Shown: positions 24,427 through 35,387 of the stretch, in pieces
How the letters are laid out: each line of letters opens with the position of its first letter
How positions within the stretch are numbered: position 1 is the first letter of the stretch
NCBI GenBank assembly: GCA_000244995.1
Contig: CM001438.1
Location: 1,232,921 to 1,296,920, forward strand
Direction: 5' to 3'
Source of the DNA: Burkholderiales bacterium JOSHI_001
GTDB lineage: Bacteria; Pseudomonadota; Gammaproteobacteria; Burkholderiales; Burkholderiaceae_C
DNA: 64,000 bases
Translations under genes and position numbers: made by a program
Notes under the pieces: model-generated
The model's input: the letters and a program-made list of their open reading frames with translations, nothing else
Database searches by the model: none
Told to the model about the DNA's origin: nothing

Positions 24427-25377
24427 ATGAACCAGCTCGAACAACTGAAGCGGCACACCGTTGTGGTGGCCGACACCGGCAACTTCAAGCAGATGGCGCA
24501 GTACGCGCCGCGCGACGCCACCACCAACCCCTCGCTGATCCTGAAGGCGGTGCAGCAGGCCGACTACCTGCCGCTGGCGCAGGAATCGGTGCAGGCCCAG
24601 CGCGGCCGCACGATGGACGAAATGGTGGACGCGCTGCTGGTGCGCTTCGGCCAGGAAATCCTGAAGGTGGTGCCGGGCCGCGTGTCCACCGAGGTGGATG
24701 CGCGCCTGTCCTTCGACACCGCGGGCAGCATCTTCCGCGCCCGCCGGTTGATCGGCCTGTACGCCGCGCTGGGCATTCCGCGCGAGCGGGTGCTGATCAA
24801 GGTGGCAGCCACCTGGGAAGGCATCCAGGCGGCGCGGCAGCTGGAAAAAGAAGGCATCCACTGCAACCTCACGCTGCTGTTTTCCTTTGCCCAGGCGGTG
24901 GCCTGTGGCGAAGCGGGCGTGAAGCTGATCTCGCCCTTTGTCGGCCGCATCTACGACTGGTACAAGAAGGCGGCCGGGCCGGCCTGGGACGAAGCCGCGA
25001 TGGCCGGCGCCAACGACCCCGGCGTGAAGTCGGTGGCGCGCATCTTCAGGCACTACAAGCGCTTTGACATCCCCACCGAGGTGATGGGCGCCAGCTTTCG
25101 CAACCTGGGGCAGATTCAGGCGCTGGCGGGCTGCGACCTGCTGACCATCAGCCCTGAGCTGTTGGCCGCGCTGCAGGCCAGCCAGGAACCGCTGGCTCAA
25201 GCCCTGGATGCCGAGGCCGCGCGCCATGCCGCCATCGACCCGGTGAGCTACGACGAAGTGGGCTTCCGCTGGGCCCACAACGAAGACGCCATGGCCACCG
25301 AGAAGCTGGCCGAGGGCATCCGCCTGTTCGCGGCGGACGCCGTCAAGCTGGACCGACTCATCGGAGAACTGCAATGA
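24427..25377 (+). CDS. tal: Transaldolase
   Basis: 316 residues, the TalB-type length. Moves a dihydroxyacetone unit between sedoheptulose 7-phosphate and glyceraldehyde 3-phosphate in the non-oxidative pentose phosphate pathway. The N-terminal signature ATTNPSLI is at 31-38 and the Schiff-base lysine is Lys125 in [11 protein letters not shown]. The stop overlaps the pgi start (ATGA), so the two are coupled. Confidence 0.97.
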   Translation: MNQLEQLKRHTVVVADTGNFKQMAQYAPRDATTNPSLILKAVQQADYLPLAQESVQAQRGRTMDEMVDALLVRFGQEILKVVPGRVSTEVDARLSFDTAGSIFRARRLIGLYAALGIPRERVLIKVAATWEGIQAARQLEKEGIHCNLTLLFSFAQAVACGEAGVKLISPFVGRIYDWYKKAAGPAWDEAAMAGANDPGVKSVARIFRHYKRFDIPTEVMGASFRNLGQIQALAGCDLLTISPELLAALQASQEPLAQALDAEAARHAAIDPVSYDEVGFRWAHNEDAMATEKLAEGIRLFAADAVKLDRLIGELQ

Positions 25378-26984
25378 GCGCTGTTGCCAACGCCCCCCGT
25401 TGCGACCAGACCGTGGCCTGGACGGCCCTGGGCGGCCACTGGCAGGCCCATGGCCGTGACCTGGACCTGCGCGAAGCCTTCGTGCGCGACCCGCAGCGTT
25501 TCGGCCACTTCGCGCTGTCGGCGCCCGAAGTGCGCGCCGATCTCTCGAAGAACCTGTGGGATGTGGCCACCCGCAAGCTGCTGCTGGAACTGGCGCGTGA
25601 ATGCCAGCTGGAAGCGCGGCGCGACGCCATGCTGGCCGGTGAGCCGATCAACACCACCGAAGGCCGCGCGGTGCTGCACACGGCCTTGCGCGCGCCGAAG
25701 GGCGTGGGCCCCTTCAGCGCCGAGGTGCACGAGGTGCTGGACAAGATGCTGGCCTTCGCCGACAGCGTGCGCGCCGCCGGCAGCGGCTTCACCGACGTGG
25801 TGAACATCGGCATCGGCGGCAGCGACCTGGGGCCGCAGATGGCGGTGCTGGCGCTGGACTCCTTCATCGCGCCGCAGTTGCGTTTGCACTTCGTGTCCAA
25901 CGTGGACGGCCACGACATCGCCCCGGTGCTGAAGCGCCTGGATGCCAAGACCACGCTCTTCATCGTCGCCAGCAAGACATTCACCACCCAGGAGACCATG
26001 GCCAATGCCGCGGTGGCGCGCGCCTGGTTCCTGGGCCAGGGCATGGCCGAGGACCGCATCGCCAGGCATTTCGTCGGCGCCACCACCAACCTGAAGGCAG
26101 CGGCCGACTTCGGCATCCACACCACCTTCGGCTTCTGGGACTGGGTGGGCGGGCGCTATTCGCTGTGGAGCGCCATCGGGCTGCCGATTGCCATCGCCAT
26201 CGGTGGCGCGGGCTTCCGCGACCTGCTGGCGGGTGCGCGCGCCATGGACGAACATTTTGCGCAGGCGCCGCTGGAACAAAACCTGCCGGTGCAACTGGGC
26301 CTGCTGGACGTCTGGTACCGCAACTTCTTCCACTTCGGCAGCCGTTCGGTGGCGCCTTACCACCAGGGCTTGAAGCGCTTCCCGGCCTACCTGCAGCAGC
26401 TGGAGATGGAATCCAACGGCAAGTGCGTGGACCTGGACGGCAATCCGCTGCCCTTTGCCACCAGTCCGGTGGTCTGGGGCGAACCCGGCACCAACGGCCA
26501 GCATGCCTACTTCCAGATGCTGCACCAGGGTACCGATGTGATCCCGGTGGAGTTCATTGCGGTGAAGACCCCCACCCACCCCTACGCGGACCTGCAGACC
26601 AAGGCCCTGGCCAACTGCCTGGCCCAGAGCCAGGCCCTGATGCAGGGCAAGACCACCGAAGCCGCGCTGCGCGAGAAGGCGCCCACCGCGTCGGCCTCGC
26701 TGGGCGCGCTGACGGTGGCCAGGCACCGTACCTTCCCCGGCAACCGGCCCAGCACCACGCTGCTGCTGGAGCAATTGAACCCGCACAGCCTGGGCGCGCT
26801 GATCGCGCTGTACGAACACCGGGTGTTCACCAGCGGCGCACTGTGGCGCATCAACAGCTTCGACCAGTGGGGGGTGGAACTGGGCAAGGCCCTGGCGGGC
26901 GACCTGCTGCCGCGCCTGGCCAGCGGCCACACCGATGGCCTGGACGCGTCCACCGCAGGCCTGCTGACTTGGCTGAAGGCATGA
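25374..26984 (+). CDS. pgi: Glucose-6-phosphate isomerase
   Basis: 536 residues. Interconverts glucose 6-phosphate and fructose 6-phosphate. Signatures: GIGGSDLGP at 146-154, SKTFTTQET for phosphate binding, [16 protein letters not shown] (PGI signature 1), catalytic Glu in [11 protein letters not shown] and His in QMLHQGTD. The stop overlaps the start of the HAD gene. With tal upstream this forms a tal-pgi-HAD operon. Confidence 0.97.
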   Translation: MSAVANAPRCDQTVAWTALGGHWQAHGRDLDLREAFVRDPQRFGHFALSAPEVRADLSKNLWDVATRKLLLELARECQLEARRDAMLAGEPINTTEGRAVLHTALRAPKGVGPFSAEVHEVLDKMLAFADSVRAAGSGFTDVVNIGIGGSDLGPQMAVLALDSFIAPQLRLHFVSNVDGHDIAPVLKRLDAKTTLFIVASKTFTTQETMANAAVARAWFLGQGMAEDRIARHFVGATTNLKAAADFGIHTTFGFWDWVGGRYSLWSAIGLPIAIAIGGAGFRDLLAGARAMDEHFAQAPLEQNLPVQLGLLDVWYRNFFHFGSRSVAPYHQGLKRFPAYLQQLEMESNGKCVDLDGNPLPFATSPVVWGEPGTNGQHAYFQMLHQGTDVIPVEFIAVKTPTHPYADLQTKALANCLAQSQALMQGKTTEAALREKAPTASASLGALTVARHRTFPGNRPSTTLLLEQLNPHSLGALIALYEHRVFTSGALWRINSFDQWGVELGKALAGDLLPRLASGHTDGLDASTAGLLTWLKA

Positions 26985-27613
26985 GCGGCAAACACATCGT
27001 CTTCGACTTTGGCGTGGTGCTGTTCCGCTGGCGCCCGAACCTGCTGCTGCAACAGTGCCTGCCGCAGCGCGTTTCCGACGAGGCCAGTGCCGCGCATTGG
27101 GTGGCGCAGGTCTTCCAGAGCTACGGCGGCGACTGGGGTGATTTCGACCGCGGCACGGTCACGCCCGCCACGCTGGTGCAACGCATCAGCGCCCGCACCG
27201 GCCTCACGCCCGCCGAGGTCCAGGCGGTGGTGGACGCCGTGCCCGGAGAACTGCAGCCCATCGCCGCCGCCGAAAGCCTGGTGCACCGCCTGGCCGACGC
27301 CGACCCGGACCTGTTCTACCTGTCCAACATGCCGGCGCCCTACGCCGACCACCTGGAGCGCACGCACGCGGTGCTGAAGCGCTTTGCCGATGGTGTGTTC
27401 TCGGCCCGCGTGGGGCTGGTCAAGCCCGACCCGGCCATCTTTGCGCTCAGCGCGCAGCGCTTCGGCAAGGCGCCAGGCGACCTGGTGTTCCTGGACGACC
27501 ACCCGGCCAATGTGGCCGCCGCGCGGCAGGCCGGCTGGAACGCGCTGCACTTCGAAAACGCCGCCCAGGCCGAGGCGCAACTCCACGAAAAGGGCTGGTG
27601 GCCCGCGGGTTGA
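26981..27613 (+). CDS. HAD-family phosphatase, YihX-like (candidate sugar-phosphate phosphatase)
   Basis: 210 residues from ATG 26981, coupled to pgi by ATGA. HAD motif I is FDFGVVL with Asp9 as nucleophile and Gly in place of the second Asp, as in YihX (FDLGNVI). Motif II is LSN (Ser115), motif III Lys148 in VKPDP, motif [10 protein letters not shown] (Asp172-Asp173); a helical cap lies between motifs I and II. YihX removes phosphate from glucose 1-phosphate; next to pgi a hexose-phosphate substrate is plausible. Substrate remains inference. Confidence 0.8.
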   Translation: MSGKHIVFDFGVVLFRWRPNLLLQQCLPQRVSDEASAAHWVAQVFQSYGGDWGDFDRGTVTPATLVQRISARTGLTPAEVQAVVDAVPGELQPIAAAESLVHRLADADPDLFYLSNMPAPYADHLERTHAVLKRFADGVFSARVGLVKPDPAIFALSAQRFGKAPGDLVFLDDHPANVAAARQAGWNALHFENAAQAEAQLHEKGWWPAG

Positions 27614-29395
<1,782 letters not shown>

Positions 29396-29399
29396 GCGT

Positions 29400-30488
29400 T
29401 CAGTCGGCGCGGCGCCGCCGCAGCCGCGCACCCGCCAGCACCAGCCCGCCCAGCATCAGGGCCCAGGTGTGCGGCTCGGGCACCAGGGCCACCACGTTCA
29501 GGTTGGCCGCACCGTTCTGCGCGCCCAGGTAGGTGCCGATCTCTTCGGGCAGTGGGTTGGAATCGCTGCTGACCAGGGCTTCATGGGTTTCGGGGTCGTA
29601 CTCACCGGCGTACCTGAAGAACTCATAGCGCCGGATGATGGATGCCGCCTTGGGCCCCACAGGCGCCCCCAAGCCACTTTCCAGCTGGCCTGCCAGGGGG
29701 TTGCCGGGGTCGGTTTGCAGCAGTTGCCACTCGACTTCGGTTTCCAGCTGGGCCATCTTGGCGGCTCCACCCACCAAGTCTTCCAGTTGGATGCCGTCTT
29801 CCAACTCGGTGGCGAACACCTTCACCCAGATGGCCTCGCCGAACTGGGATTCCACCTCTGGCTTCGGGGCCTGGATCTGCGCCACCACCACCGGCGGCGC
29901 GGCCACCTGCCCGGGGGCCGGCGGGGCGGGCGGAATCACCTGCCAGGCCGGCGCCGGCAGCGTGACCACGCCATTGCTCAGCGCGCCGGGGGTGGCGGTT
30001 TCCAGCAGCCAGCTGTAGGTGGTGCGGGTGGCGTTGGTGGTGGTGCCCACGCCAAAGTGGTCGCACGGCGTGCTGGGGCCGTAGCCCACGCCGCCGCCGG
30101 ACCAGCAGTTGTCGCCCGGGGTGATGAAGCTGCCCGAGGGCGTGCCGTAGTCCCAGGCCGAGCCATTCCACAGGCCCATGTAGGTGACGCGGGTGCCGAA
30201 GCTGGCGCCGTTGCTGTATTCGGTGATGGTGGGCGCGCCATAGCGCTGCACGCTGGTGGCGGGGTCGAAGCCGCGGCCCGAAGGGAAGCCCCGGTTGGCA
30301 CCGCCGAAGGTGTCGCTGATGTCCGAAGCATGCAGGCCTTCGAGCTCGATCTCGAAGCCATGGGCGGTGCTGCCGGTGTCGTTGATGACATCGAAGTTGC
30401 CCAGGAAGCCGATGACGACGGCATGGCCGGTCACAGGGGCCAGCAGCAGCGGCGCGCTCAGCGCCAGGGCGTTCAACAAGGGTTTCAT
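29400..30488 (-). CDS. PEP-CTERM sorting-signal protein, function unknown
   Basis: 362 residues. An N-terminal signal peptide ends near GHA (about residue 23). The C-terminus has the PEP-CTERM tripartite signal: VPEPHTWALML, a hydrophobic segment, and a basic cluster RLRRRR. Such proteins are cleaved and processed by an exosortase (EpsH/XrtA type) and exported to the cell surface or exopolysaccharide. The middle has a Pro-rich segment (about 180-205) between an N-terminal Trp/Gly-rich beta domain and a C-terminal domain. AGGAAG precedes the start. No exosortase gene is in this window. No enzymatic motif seen. Confidence 0.85.
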   Translation of the reverse strand: MKPLLNALALSAPLLLAPVTGHAVVIGFLGNFDVINDTGSTAHGFEIELEGLHASDISDTFGGANRGFPSGRGFDPATSVQRYGAPTITEYSNGASFGTRVTYMGLWNGSAWDYGTPSGSFITPGDNCWSGGGVGYGPSTPCDHFGVGTTTNATRTTYSWLLETATPGALSNGVVTLPAPAWQVIPPAPPAPGQVAAPPVVVAQIQAPKPEVESQFGEAIWVKVFATELEDGIQLEDLVGGAAKMAQLETEVEWQLLQTDPGNPLAGQLESGLGAPVGPKAASIIRRYEFFRYAGEYDPETHEALVSSDSNPLPEEIGTYLGAQNGAANLNVVALVPEPHTWALMLGGLVLAGARLRRRRAD

Positions 30489-30553
30489 CAGGGCTTCCTC
30501 AGGACGGGCCGGCCCTTGCCGGCGAATCTGTGGAATTTGCCCGTTTGCAGCCT

Positions 30554-30596
30554 GGCCTGGCTTAAGGCGCCTTATGGCCTGCTTAAAGCCCAGGCC
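30554..30596. promoter_or_regulatory. Inverted repeat upstream of the PEP-CTERM gene
   Basis: Arms GGCCTGGCTTAAG (30554-30566) and CTTAAAGCCCAGGCC (30582-30596) pair with two single-base bulges, and the perfect 12-base palindrome TAAGGCGCCTTA (30563-30574) lies inside. It sits in the 114-base gap between the cytochrome b stop and the PEP-CTERM start, both on the minus strand, so it may be an operator for the PEP-CTERM gene or a terminator of the upstream gene. No sigma-54 GG-N10-GC pattern was found here. Confidence 0.4.
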
Positions 30597-30602
30597 GTGG
30601 CG

Positions 30603-31361
30603 TCAGTCCTTGAAGGTGCGCCAACCCGACAGCATGGTGCTCACCATGCTGCTGCGCCCTAGGATCTCCTCGCGCACCGCCGCATACACGTGCACGAGCA
30701 CGAAACACAGCAGGCCCCACATGCCCAAGTGATGCCAGGTGTGCACGTCCTGGCTCTGGCCGAACAGCGGGATCACCCAGCCGAAGATGCCCTCGAACCA
30801 GGAACCCGCCTGCTGGCCTTCGGCGTACAGGGCGAAGCCGGTCAGCACCATCATGGTGGTGGGGGCCAGGAACAGGAAGAACATCGCAAAGCGCGCCAGC
30901 GGGTTGTGGCCGATGTACTGGCTGGGCCGCGGGCTGGCGAAGGCGTACCACTTCATCATGGCCCACACGTCCTTCCAGTATTCCAGCTGGAACAGCGGCA
31001 CCCAGTACAGCTCTTTGGCGTAGATGTTGCCCACCATGGCCCAGTAGGTGCGGCCCAGCAGGCCGATGGCCAGCACATAGCCCGCCGCGAAGTGCGTGAA
31101 GCGGATGTAGCCCATCATGTAGTGGTCGCTGGCCTCGCCCACGGGCGTGGGCAGTGGCGACGCGATCAGCCAGCCGGTGACCGCCAGCACCACGATGGCC
31201 AGCGCATTGGTCCAGTGCCAGATGCGCACCGGCACCTGATACACATACACCGAACGGTGCGTGGCGGCCTGCGCCAATTCCTGGCGCTCGATGTCCATGG
31301 CGTGCTCGGTCACCTCGGGCATCGGCGTGTCGTCGGACACCCACGCGTTCATGTCGATCAT
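30603..31361 (-). CDS. Hydrogenase-type diheme cytochrome b subunit (HyaC/CybH-like), orphan
   Basis: 252 residues from ATG 31361 (AGGAG upstream). The sequence has the Ni/Fe-hydrogenase cytochrome b pattern VRIWHWTNALAIVVLAVTGW then four membrane helices; candidate heme ligands are His49, His90, His210 or His211 (TWHHLG) and His224 (LVHVYAAVREE). In its family it passes electrons from hydrogenase to quinone. No hydrogenase large or small subunit lies in the window, so its partner is unknown; another periplasmic dehydrogenase is possible. It lies 40 bases downstream of a chemoreceptor gene on the same strand. Confidence 0.85.
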   Translation of the reverse strand: MIDMNAWVSDDTPMPEVTEHAMDIERQELAQAATHRSVYVYQVPVRIWHWTNALAIVVLAVTGWLIASPLPTPVGEASDHYMMGYIRFTHFAAGYVLAIGLLGRTYWAMVGNIYAKELYWVPLFQLEYWKDVWAMMKWYAFASPRPSQYIGHNPLARFAMFFLFLAPTTMMVLTGFALYAEGQQAGSWFEGIFGWVIPLFGQSQDVHTWHHLGMWGLLCFVLVHVYAAVREEILGRSSMVSTMLSGWRTFKD

Positions 31362-31401
31362 GCAGCGGTCTCCTGCGGGCTGGGTGGCCGGCACCTGCGG
31401 C

Positions 31402-32835
31402 TCAAGCCGCTTCGGGTTGCTTGGTGGAGAACACGGCCACCGTCAGCACCAGCTCGTCGGCCTGCGCCTTCAGGCTGGACGCTGCCGCGGCCATTTGCTC
31501 CACCATCGACGCATTCTGCTGCGTGGCCTGGTCCATTTGGGTGATCGCATCGCCCATTTCCGCCACTTCGGCGGCTTGCTGGCGGCTGCTGGCACTGAGT
31601 TCACCGATGATCTGCGTCACCTGCTTGACCGATGTCACGATGCCGCTCATGGTGCTGCCGGCGCGGTCGGCCAGGCTGGCGCCGTGGGACACGCGCTGCA
31701 CGCTGTCGCCGATGAGTTCGCGAATTTCCTTCGCCGCCGTGGCCGATCGCGCCGCCAGCGTGCGCACTTCCGACGCCACCACCGCAAAGCCGCGGCCCTG
31801 TTCGCCAGCGCGCGCTGCCTCCACCGCCGCGTTCAACGCCAGGATGTTGGTCTGAAAGGCGATGCCGTCGATCATGCCGATGATGTCGGCGATCTTGGTG
31901 GAACTCTCCGAGATGCCCTTCATGGTGCCCATGACCTCGGCGATCACGCTGCCGCCTTCTTCGGCCACCTTCCACGCGTCCTGGGCCAGGGCATCCACCT
32001 GCACCGCGTTGACTTCGGCCTGGCGGGCGGTGGTGGTCAGCCCGGCCATGCTGGTGGAGGTGCGCTGCAGGTTGGCGGCGGTTTGTTCGGTGCGGGTGCT
32101 CAGGTCCTGGTTGCCCGAGGCAATTTCGCTGCAAGCGGTGTTGATGCGGTCGGCGCCGGCGCGCAGCAGTTCCACGGCGGCGTGCATCTTCTGCAGCGTG
32201 GTCTTCAGCGACCGGCCCGCGGTGGTTCGCGCGCCCACCCCGCTCACGTCCAGCGAGATGCCTTCGCCGCGCTCCACCTCGGCCACCAGGCGCTCCAGTT
32301 CTTCGCCCTCGGCGGCCATCAGGCCCATGCTGGTGGCCAGCATGATCTCGGCCGTGCTTTGCGCGGCGATGAAGGCCACGTGCAGCAGCACCCGCAGCGC
32401 GCTGGGCTTTTCCAGACAGAACACCGGCCAGCCCCCGGCCTGCAGGCGGTCGATGCCGATTTGGTAGACGATGAAGGCCAGCGCGGCAAAGATGACCGGT
32501 CGCCGGTCACGGTAAACCAGCAGCAGCGCCAAGGTGGCAAACACGCCGAAGTGGAACTCCGGCAGGCCGCGCGCCAGGTGGATGTGCAGGGTGACGAAGC
32601 TCACCATCACGAAAGTCAGGATCAGCCGGCTGGCCAGCGAGCCGCGCGCGGTGGCGTAGCCCACCCCGGTCAGCCCCAGCAGCACCAGGGTACCCACCAC
32701 GGCGATGCGCGGCTGCACAAACTGCCCGCCCAGGACGATGGCCACCACCGCGCTCAGCCCGATGGCGATGAGCAGCGTGTTGTCACCCAGCACCCCAAGC
32801 GATGGTTTCTGATCAGGAACGTAGGTGTAGGCCAT
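31402..32835 (-). CDS. Methyl-accepting chemotaxis protein with membrane-embedded sensor region
   Basis: 477 residues from ATG 32835 (MAYTYVPDQ). The first ~190 residues hold about six hydrophobic segments with no large periplasmic loop, including a [16 protein letters not shown] segment and VYRDRRPV. A cytoplasmic helical signalling domain follows, with the invariant hairpin [30 protein letters not shown] contacted by CheA/CheW (quoted in two parts of fewer than twenty residues: [19 protein letters not shown] and [11 protein letters not shown]). No HAMP domain is obvious. It probably senses a membrane-soluble or redox/energy signal. The start site has no strong ribosome-binding site. Confidence 0.88.
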   Translation of the reverse strand: MAYTYVPDQKPSLGVLGDNTLLIAIGLSAVVAIVLGGQFVQPRIAVVGTLVLLGLTGVGYATARGSLASRLILTFVMVSFVTLHIHLARGLPEFHFGVFATLALLLVYRDRRPVIFAALAFIVYQIGIDRLQAGGWPVFCLEKPSALRVLLHVAFIAAQSTAEIMLATSMGLMAAEGEELERLVAEVERGEGISLDVSGVGARTTAGRSLKTTLQKMHAAVELLRAGADRINTACSEIASGNQDLSTRTEQTAANLQRTSTSMAGLTTTARQAEVNAVQVDALAQDAWKVAEEGGSVIAEVMGTMKGISESSTKIADIIGMIDGIAFQTNILALNAAVEAARAGEQGRGFAVVASEVRTLAARSATAAKEIRELIGDSVQRVSHGASLADRAGSTMSGIVTSVKQVTQIIGELSASSRQQAAEVAEMGDAITQMDQATQQNASMVEQMAAAASSLKAQADELVLTVAVFSTKQPEAA

Positions 32836-32984
32836 GGACAAAGAGGGTGCGTTGTCGGGTGGCGCGTGCCGTGCGCCTGCAAGCCTGATTGGGCGGGTTG
32901 ACGGCGCCCTGGTATCGGCAGATGAGACGCCCAACAGGGCGCCAATTCGGCGTCAATTCGAGGCCTGGGCCGCCGAGGCCAGGC

Positions 32985-34070
32985 TCAGCGCAGTCCGCCC
33001 AGGCCCTGCAGCGTGGCTTCGCGCGCCTGGTCCAGCACCGCCTGCTGCCATTCGGGGGTGTCGGTGTAGAAGGCGTCGCGAACCTGGCGCTTGATGCGCT
33101 CGTGCTGCGGCGCGCCGGCCTCGGGGTGCTTGTCCAGCCACTGGTCGGCGCGCAGCGCGTCGATGACATCCCTCACCGGCACGGTGCCGAATTCCAGCGC
33201 CAAGCCGGTGTAGATGGCCTGCGGGCATTCTTCGCCGGCCGCGTTCCACATCAGCCCGCGCAGGGGCGGCGACACCGAGGAGCCGTCGTCGATGGACGTG
33301 ACCTGCGGCCCCCACCAGGCGCGGGCGCGCGCCAGCGCCTGCGCGTCGTCGCGGCCGGCGAAGATGCGTTCACCGTGGCCGCTGGGCCCCAGTCCGGTGT
33401 GCAGGTCGATCCAGCCCAGCCGGGCACAGTGCCGGCCGTGGTCCTGCAGCACATGGCGCAGGGTCTGCTGGCTCCAGGTGGGCGCCACGCCGCCGTAGAA
33501 CAGCCCGTCCTCGTGCGTGTGCTGGCCCGACGACACGGCCGTCTGGTAGGCACGTTCACCGTGGCGGGCGATGTAGTCATCCAGTGCCTGCCGAACGGCC
33601 GGCGCGGGCGGCCAATCGGCGGGCACCAGCAGGTGCGCAATCTCGTCATAGGCCGGGTTGGCCGGCAGCGGCTGGTGGAAGTTGTGGAAGTTGCGGTTCA
33701 GGTCGCAGTTTTCCTGGGTGGTGCGGCGCCACCAGGAAAAGCCCCAGGGGTTCAGCGCGTGGATGTGCAACACCGCCACGCCGCTGCGCTGCACCGCGGC
33801 GCACCATTCGGCGTCGCGCAGCAGCCCCACCTGGATGCCACTGCCGCAAAAGCCCTCAACGCCGTGGCAGGCGCTGGACAGGATGAGCAGCGCTTCGGCA
33901 TCACGCGCGCCCTGCAGGGCCACGTCCATCGCCAAGGCTTCGCCGTCGCGGCCCACCAAGGGGTGGGGGTGGCTTTGCACGTCCAGCCCGGCCGCGTCGG
34001 CCGCCTGCAGGAACAGGCCGCGGGCTTGTTCGTAGCTTTGCGCGAAATGCGCCGCGGCCTTGTCGGTCAT
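32985..34070 (-). CDS. DUF2817-type zinc peptidase (M14-like)
   Basis: 361 residues from ATG 34070, which overlaps the stop of the upstream M20 gene (ATGA). Zinc-site features of carboxypeptidase-like proteins are present: His69-x-x-Glu72 (HGVEG), the Arg/Asn region ENCDLNRNF, and a later His in IDLHTGLGPSGHGE. The family is annotated as DUF2817 and predicted to be metallocarboxypeptidases, with no established substrate. No signal peptide is seen, so it should act in the cytosol. Coupling to an amidohydrolase suggests joint breakdown of peptides or N-acyl amino acids. Confidence 0.8.
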   Translation of the reverse strand: MTDKAAAHFAQSYEQARGLFLQAADAAGLDVQSHPHPLVGRDGEALAMDVALQGARDAEALLILSSACHGVEGFCGSGIQVGLLRDAEWCAAVQRSGVAVLHIHALNPWGFSWWRRTTQENCDLNRNFHNFHQPLPANPAYDEIAHLLVPADWPPAPAVRQALDDYIARHGERAYQTAVSSGQHTHEDGLFYGGVAPTWSQQTLRHVLQDHGRHCARLGWIDLHTGLGPSGHGERIFAGRDDAQALARARAWWGPQVTSIDDGSSVSPPLRGLMWNAAGEECPQAIYTGLALEFGTVPVRDVIDALRADQWLDKHPEAGAPQHERIKRQVRDAFYTDTPEWQQAVLDQAREATLQGLGGLR

Positions 34071-35260
34071 CGCGGCGTGGCCAGCCATTTCTCGGCCAGG
34101 CGCACCCACATGGTGGCGCCCAGCGGGATGAGTTCGTCGTTGAAATCGTAGCTGGGGTTGTGCAGCATGCACGGGCCCATGCCGTGCCCGCCCTGGCGAT
34201 GGGTGCCATCGCCGTTGCCGATGACGAAGTAGCAGCCGGGTTTTTGCTGCAGGAAGTAGCTGAAGTCTTCGGCGCCCATCGTGGGCTCGAACTCGTGCAC
34301 GTTGGCCGCGCCCACCACGTCGGTCAGCAGGCCCTGCACGAATTCGCTCTCGGCCGGGTGGTTGATGGTGGGCGGGTAGTTGCGCACGAACTCGAAGTCG
34401 CAGCGCGCTTCAAAGGCCGCGCAGGTGGCCTCGGCCACCTGCTGCATGCGGCGCTCGATCAGGTCCAGCACCTCTGTCGTGAAGGTGCGCACCGTGCCTT
34501 CCAGCACGCAGCTGTCGGGGATGACGTTGGTGGCCTCGCCGGTGTGGATCATGGTGACCGAGATCACCCCGGTTTCGGTGGGCTTGATGTTGCGGCTGAT
34601 GATGGTCTGGAAGGCCTGCACCATCTGGCAGGCCACCGGCACCGGGTCGATGCCGTTGTAGGCCATGGCGCCGTGTGCGCCCTTGCCGTGGATGGTGATC
34701 TTGAATTCATTGCTGCTGGCCATCACCGGCCCGCTCTTCACCGCGAAGTGGCCCACGTCCATGCCGGGCCAGTTGTGGGCGCCGAAGATGGCCTCCATCG
34801 GGAACTGCTCGAACAGGCCGTCCTTCATCATCTCGCGCGCGCCGCCGCCGCCTTCTTCGGCCGGCTGGAACACCAGGTACACGGTGCCATCGAAGTTGCG
34901 GTGCTTGGCCAGGTGCTTGGCCGCGGCCAGCAGCATGGCGGTGTGGCCGTCGTGGCCGCAGGCGTGCATCTTGCCGTGGTGCTGGCTGGCGTGGGCGAAG
35001 CGGTTGTTCTCGGCCATGGGCAGGGCGTCGATGTCGGCGCGCAGGCCCACCGCGCGCGTGCTGCTTCCATTCTTCACGATGCCCACCACGCCGGTCTTGC
35101 CCAGGCCGCGGTGCACCGGGATGCCCCAGTCGGTGAGCGCCTTGGCGATGACGTCGGCGGTGCGCTGTTCCTCGAAACACAGTTCGGGGTGGGCGTGGAT
35201 GTCACGTCGCAGCGCGGCGATGCTGGCCGCGTCGGCCAGGATGGATTCGATCAGGTTCAT
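34067..35260 (-). CDS. M20-family amidohydrolase (hippurate hydrolase-like)
   Basis: 397 residues from ATG 35260 (CGGAGA upstream). The dinuclear metal site typical of M20D enzymes is seen: Cys101 and His103 in MHACGHDGHTAML, Glu135-Glu136 in FQPAEEGGGG, His in GAHNWPG, and a C-terminal His in MLHNPSYDFND. Family members cleave N-acyl amino acids such as hippurate or N-acetyl amino acids. Cytosolic. Substrate is not predictable. It overlaps the DUF2817 gene downstream. Confidence 0.9.
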   Translation of the reverse strand: MNLIESILADAASIAALRRDIHAHPELCFEEQRTADVIAKALTDWGIPVHRGLGKTGVVGIVKNGSSTRAVGLRADIDALPMAENNRFAHASQHHGKMHACGHDGHTAMLLAAAKHLAKHRNFDGTVYLVFQPAEEGGGGAREMMKDGLFEQFPMEAIFGAHNWPGMDVGHFAVKSGPVMASSNEFKITIHGKGAHGAMAYNGIDPVPVACQMVQAFQTIISRNIKPTETGVISVTMIHTGEATNVIPDSCVLEGTVRTFTTEVLDLIERRMQQVAEATCAAFEARCDFEFVRNYPPTINHPAESEFVQGLLTDVVGAANVHEFEPTMGAEDFSYFLQQKPGCYFVIGNGDGTHRQGGHGMGPCMLHNPSYDFNDELIPLGATMWVRLAEKWLATPR

Positions 35261-35334
35261 GGCACGCGTCTCCGGGGTGTGCTGGAGGGGCAAGGCTTGA
35301 AGCCCGGGAGCTTAACGCCGGCCTTGTGCCCGTG

Positions 35335-35362
35335 GCAGGGGGCAGGGTTTTGCCGCCCCTGC
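35335..35362 (-). terminator. Weak hairpin after the binding-protein gene
   Basis: GCAGGGG (35335-35341) pairs with CCCCTGC (35356-35362) around a 14-base loop, 26 bases beyond the stop of the minus-strand binding-protein gene. No T-run follows, so termination activity is doubtful. Confidence 0.25.
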
Positions 35363-35387
35363 AGGCATGGGGCGGCGGGTCGCCCCG

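Noticed and set aside
30489-30602. Sigma-54 promoter for the PEP-CTERM gene
   Set aside because: No GG-N10-GC spacing was found on the minus strand in this gap.
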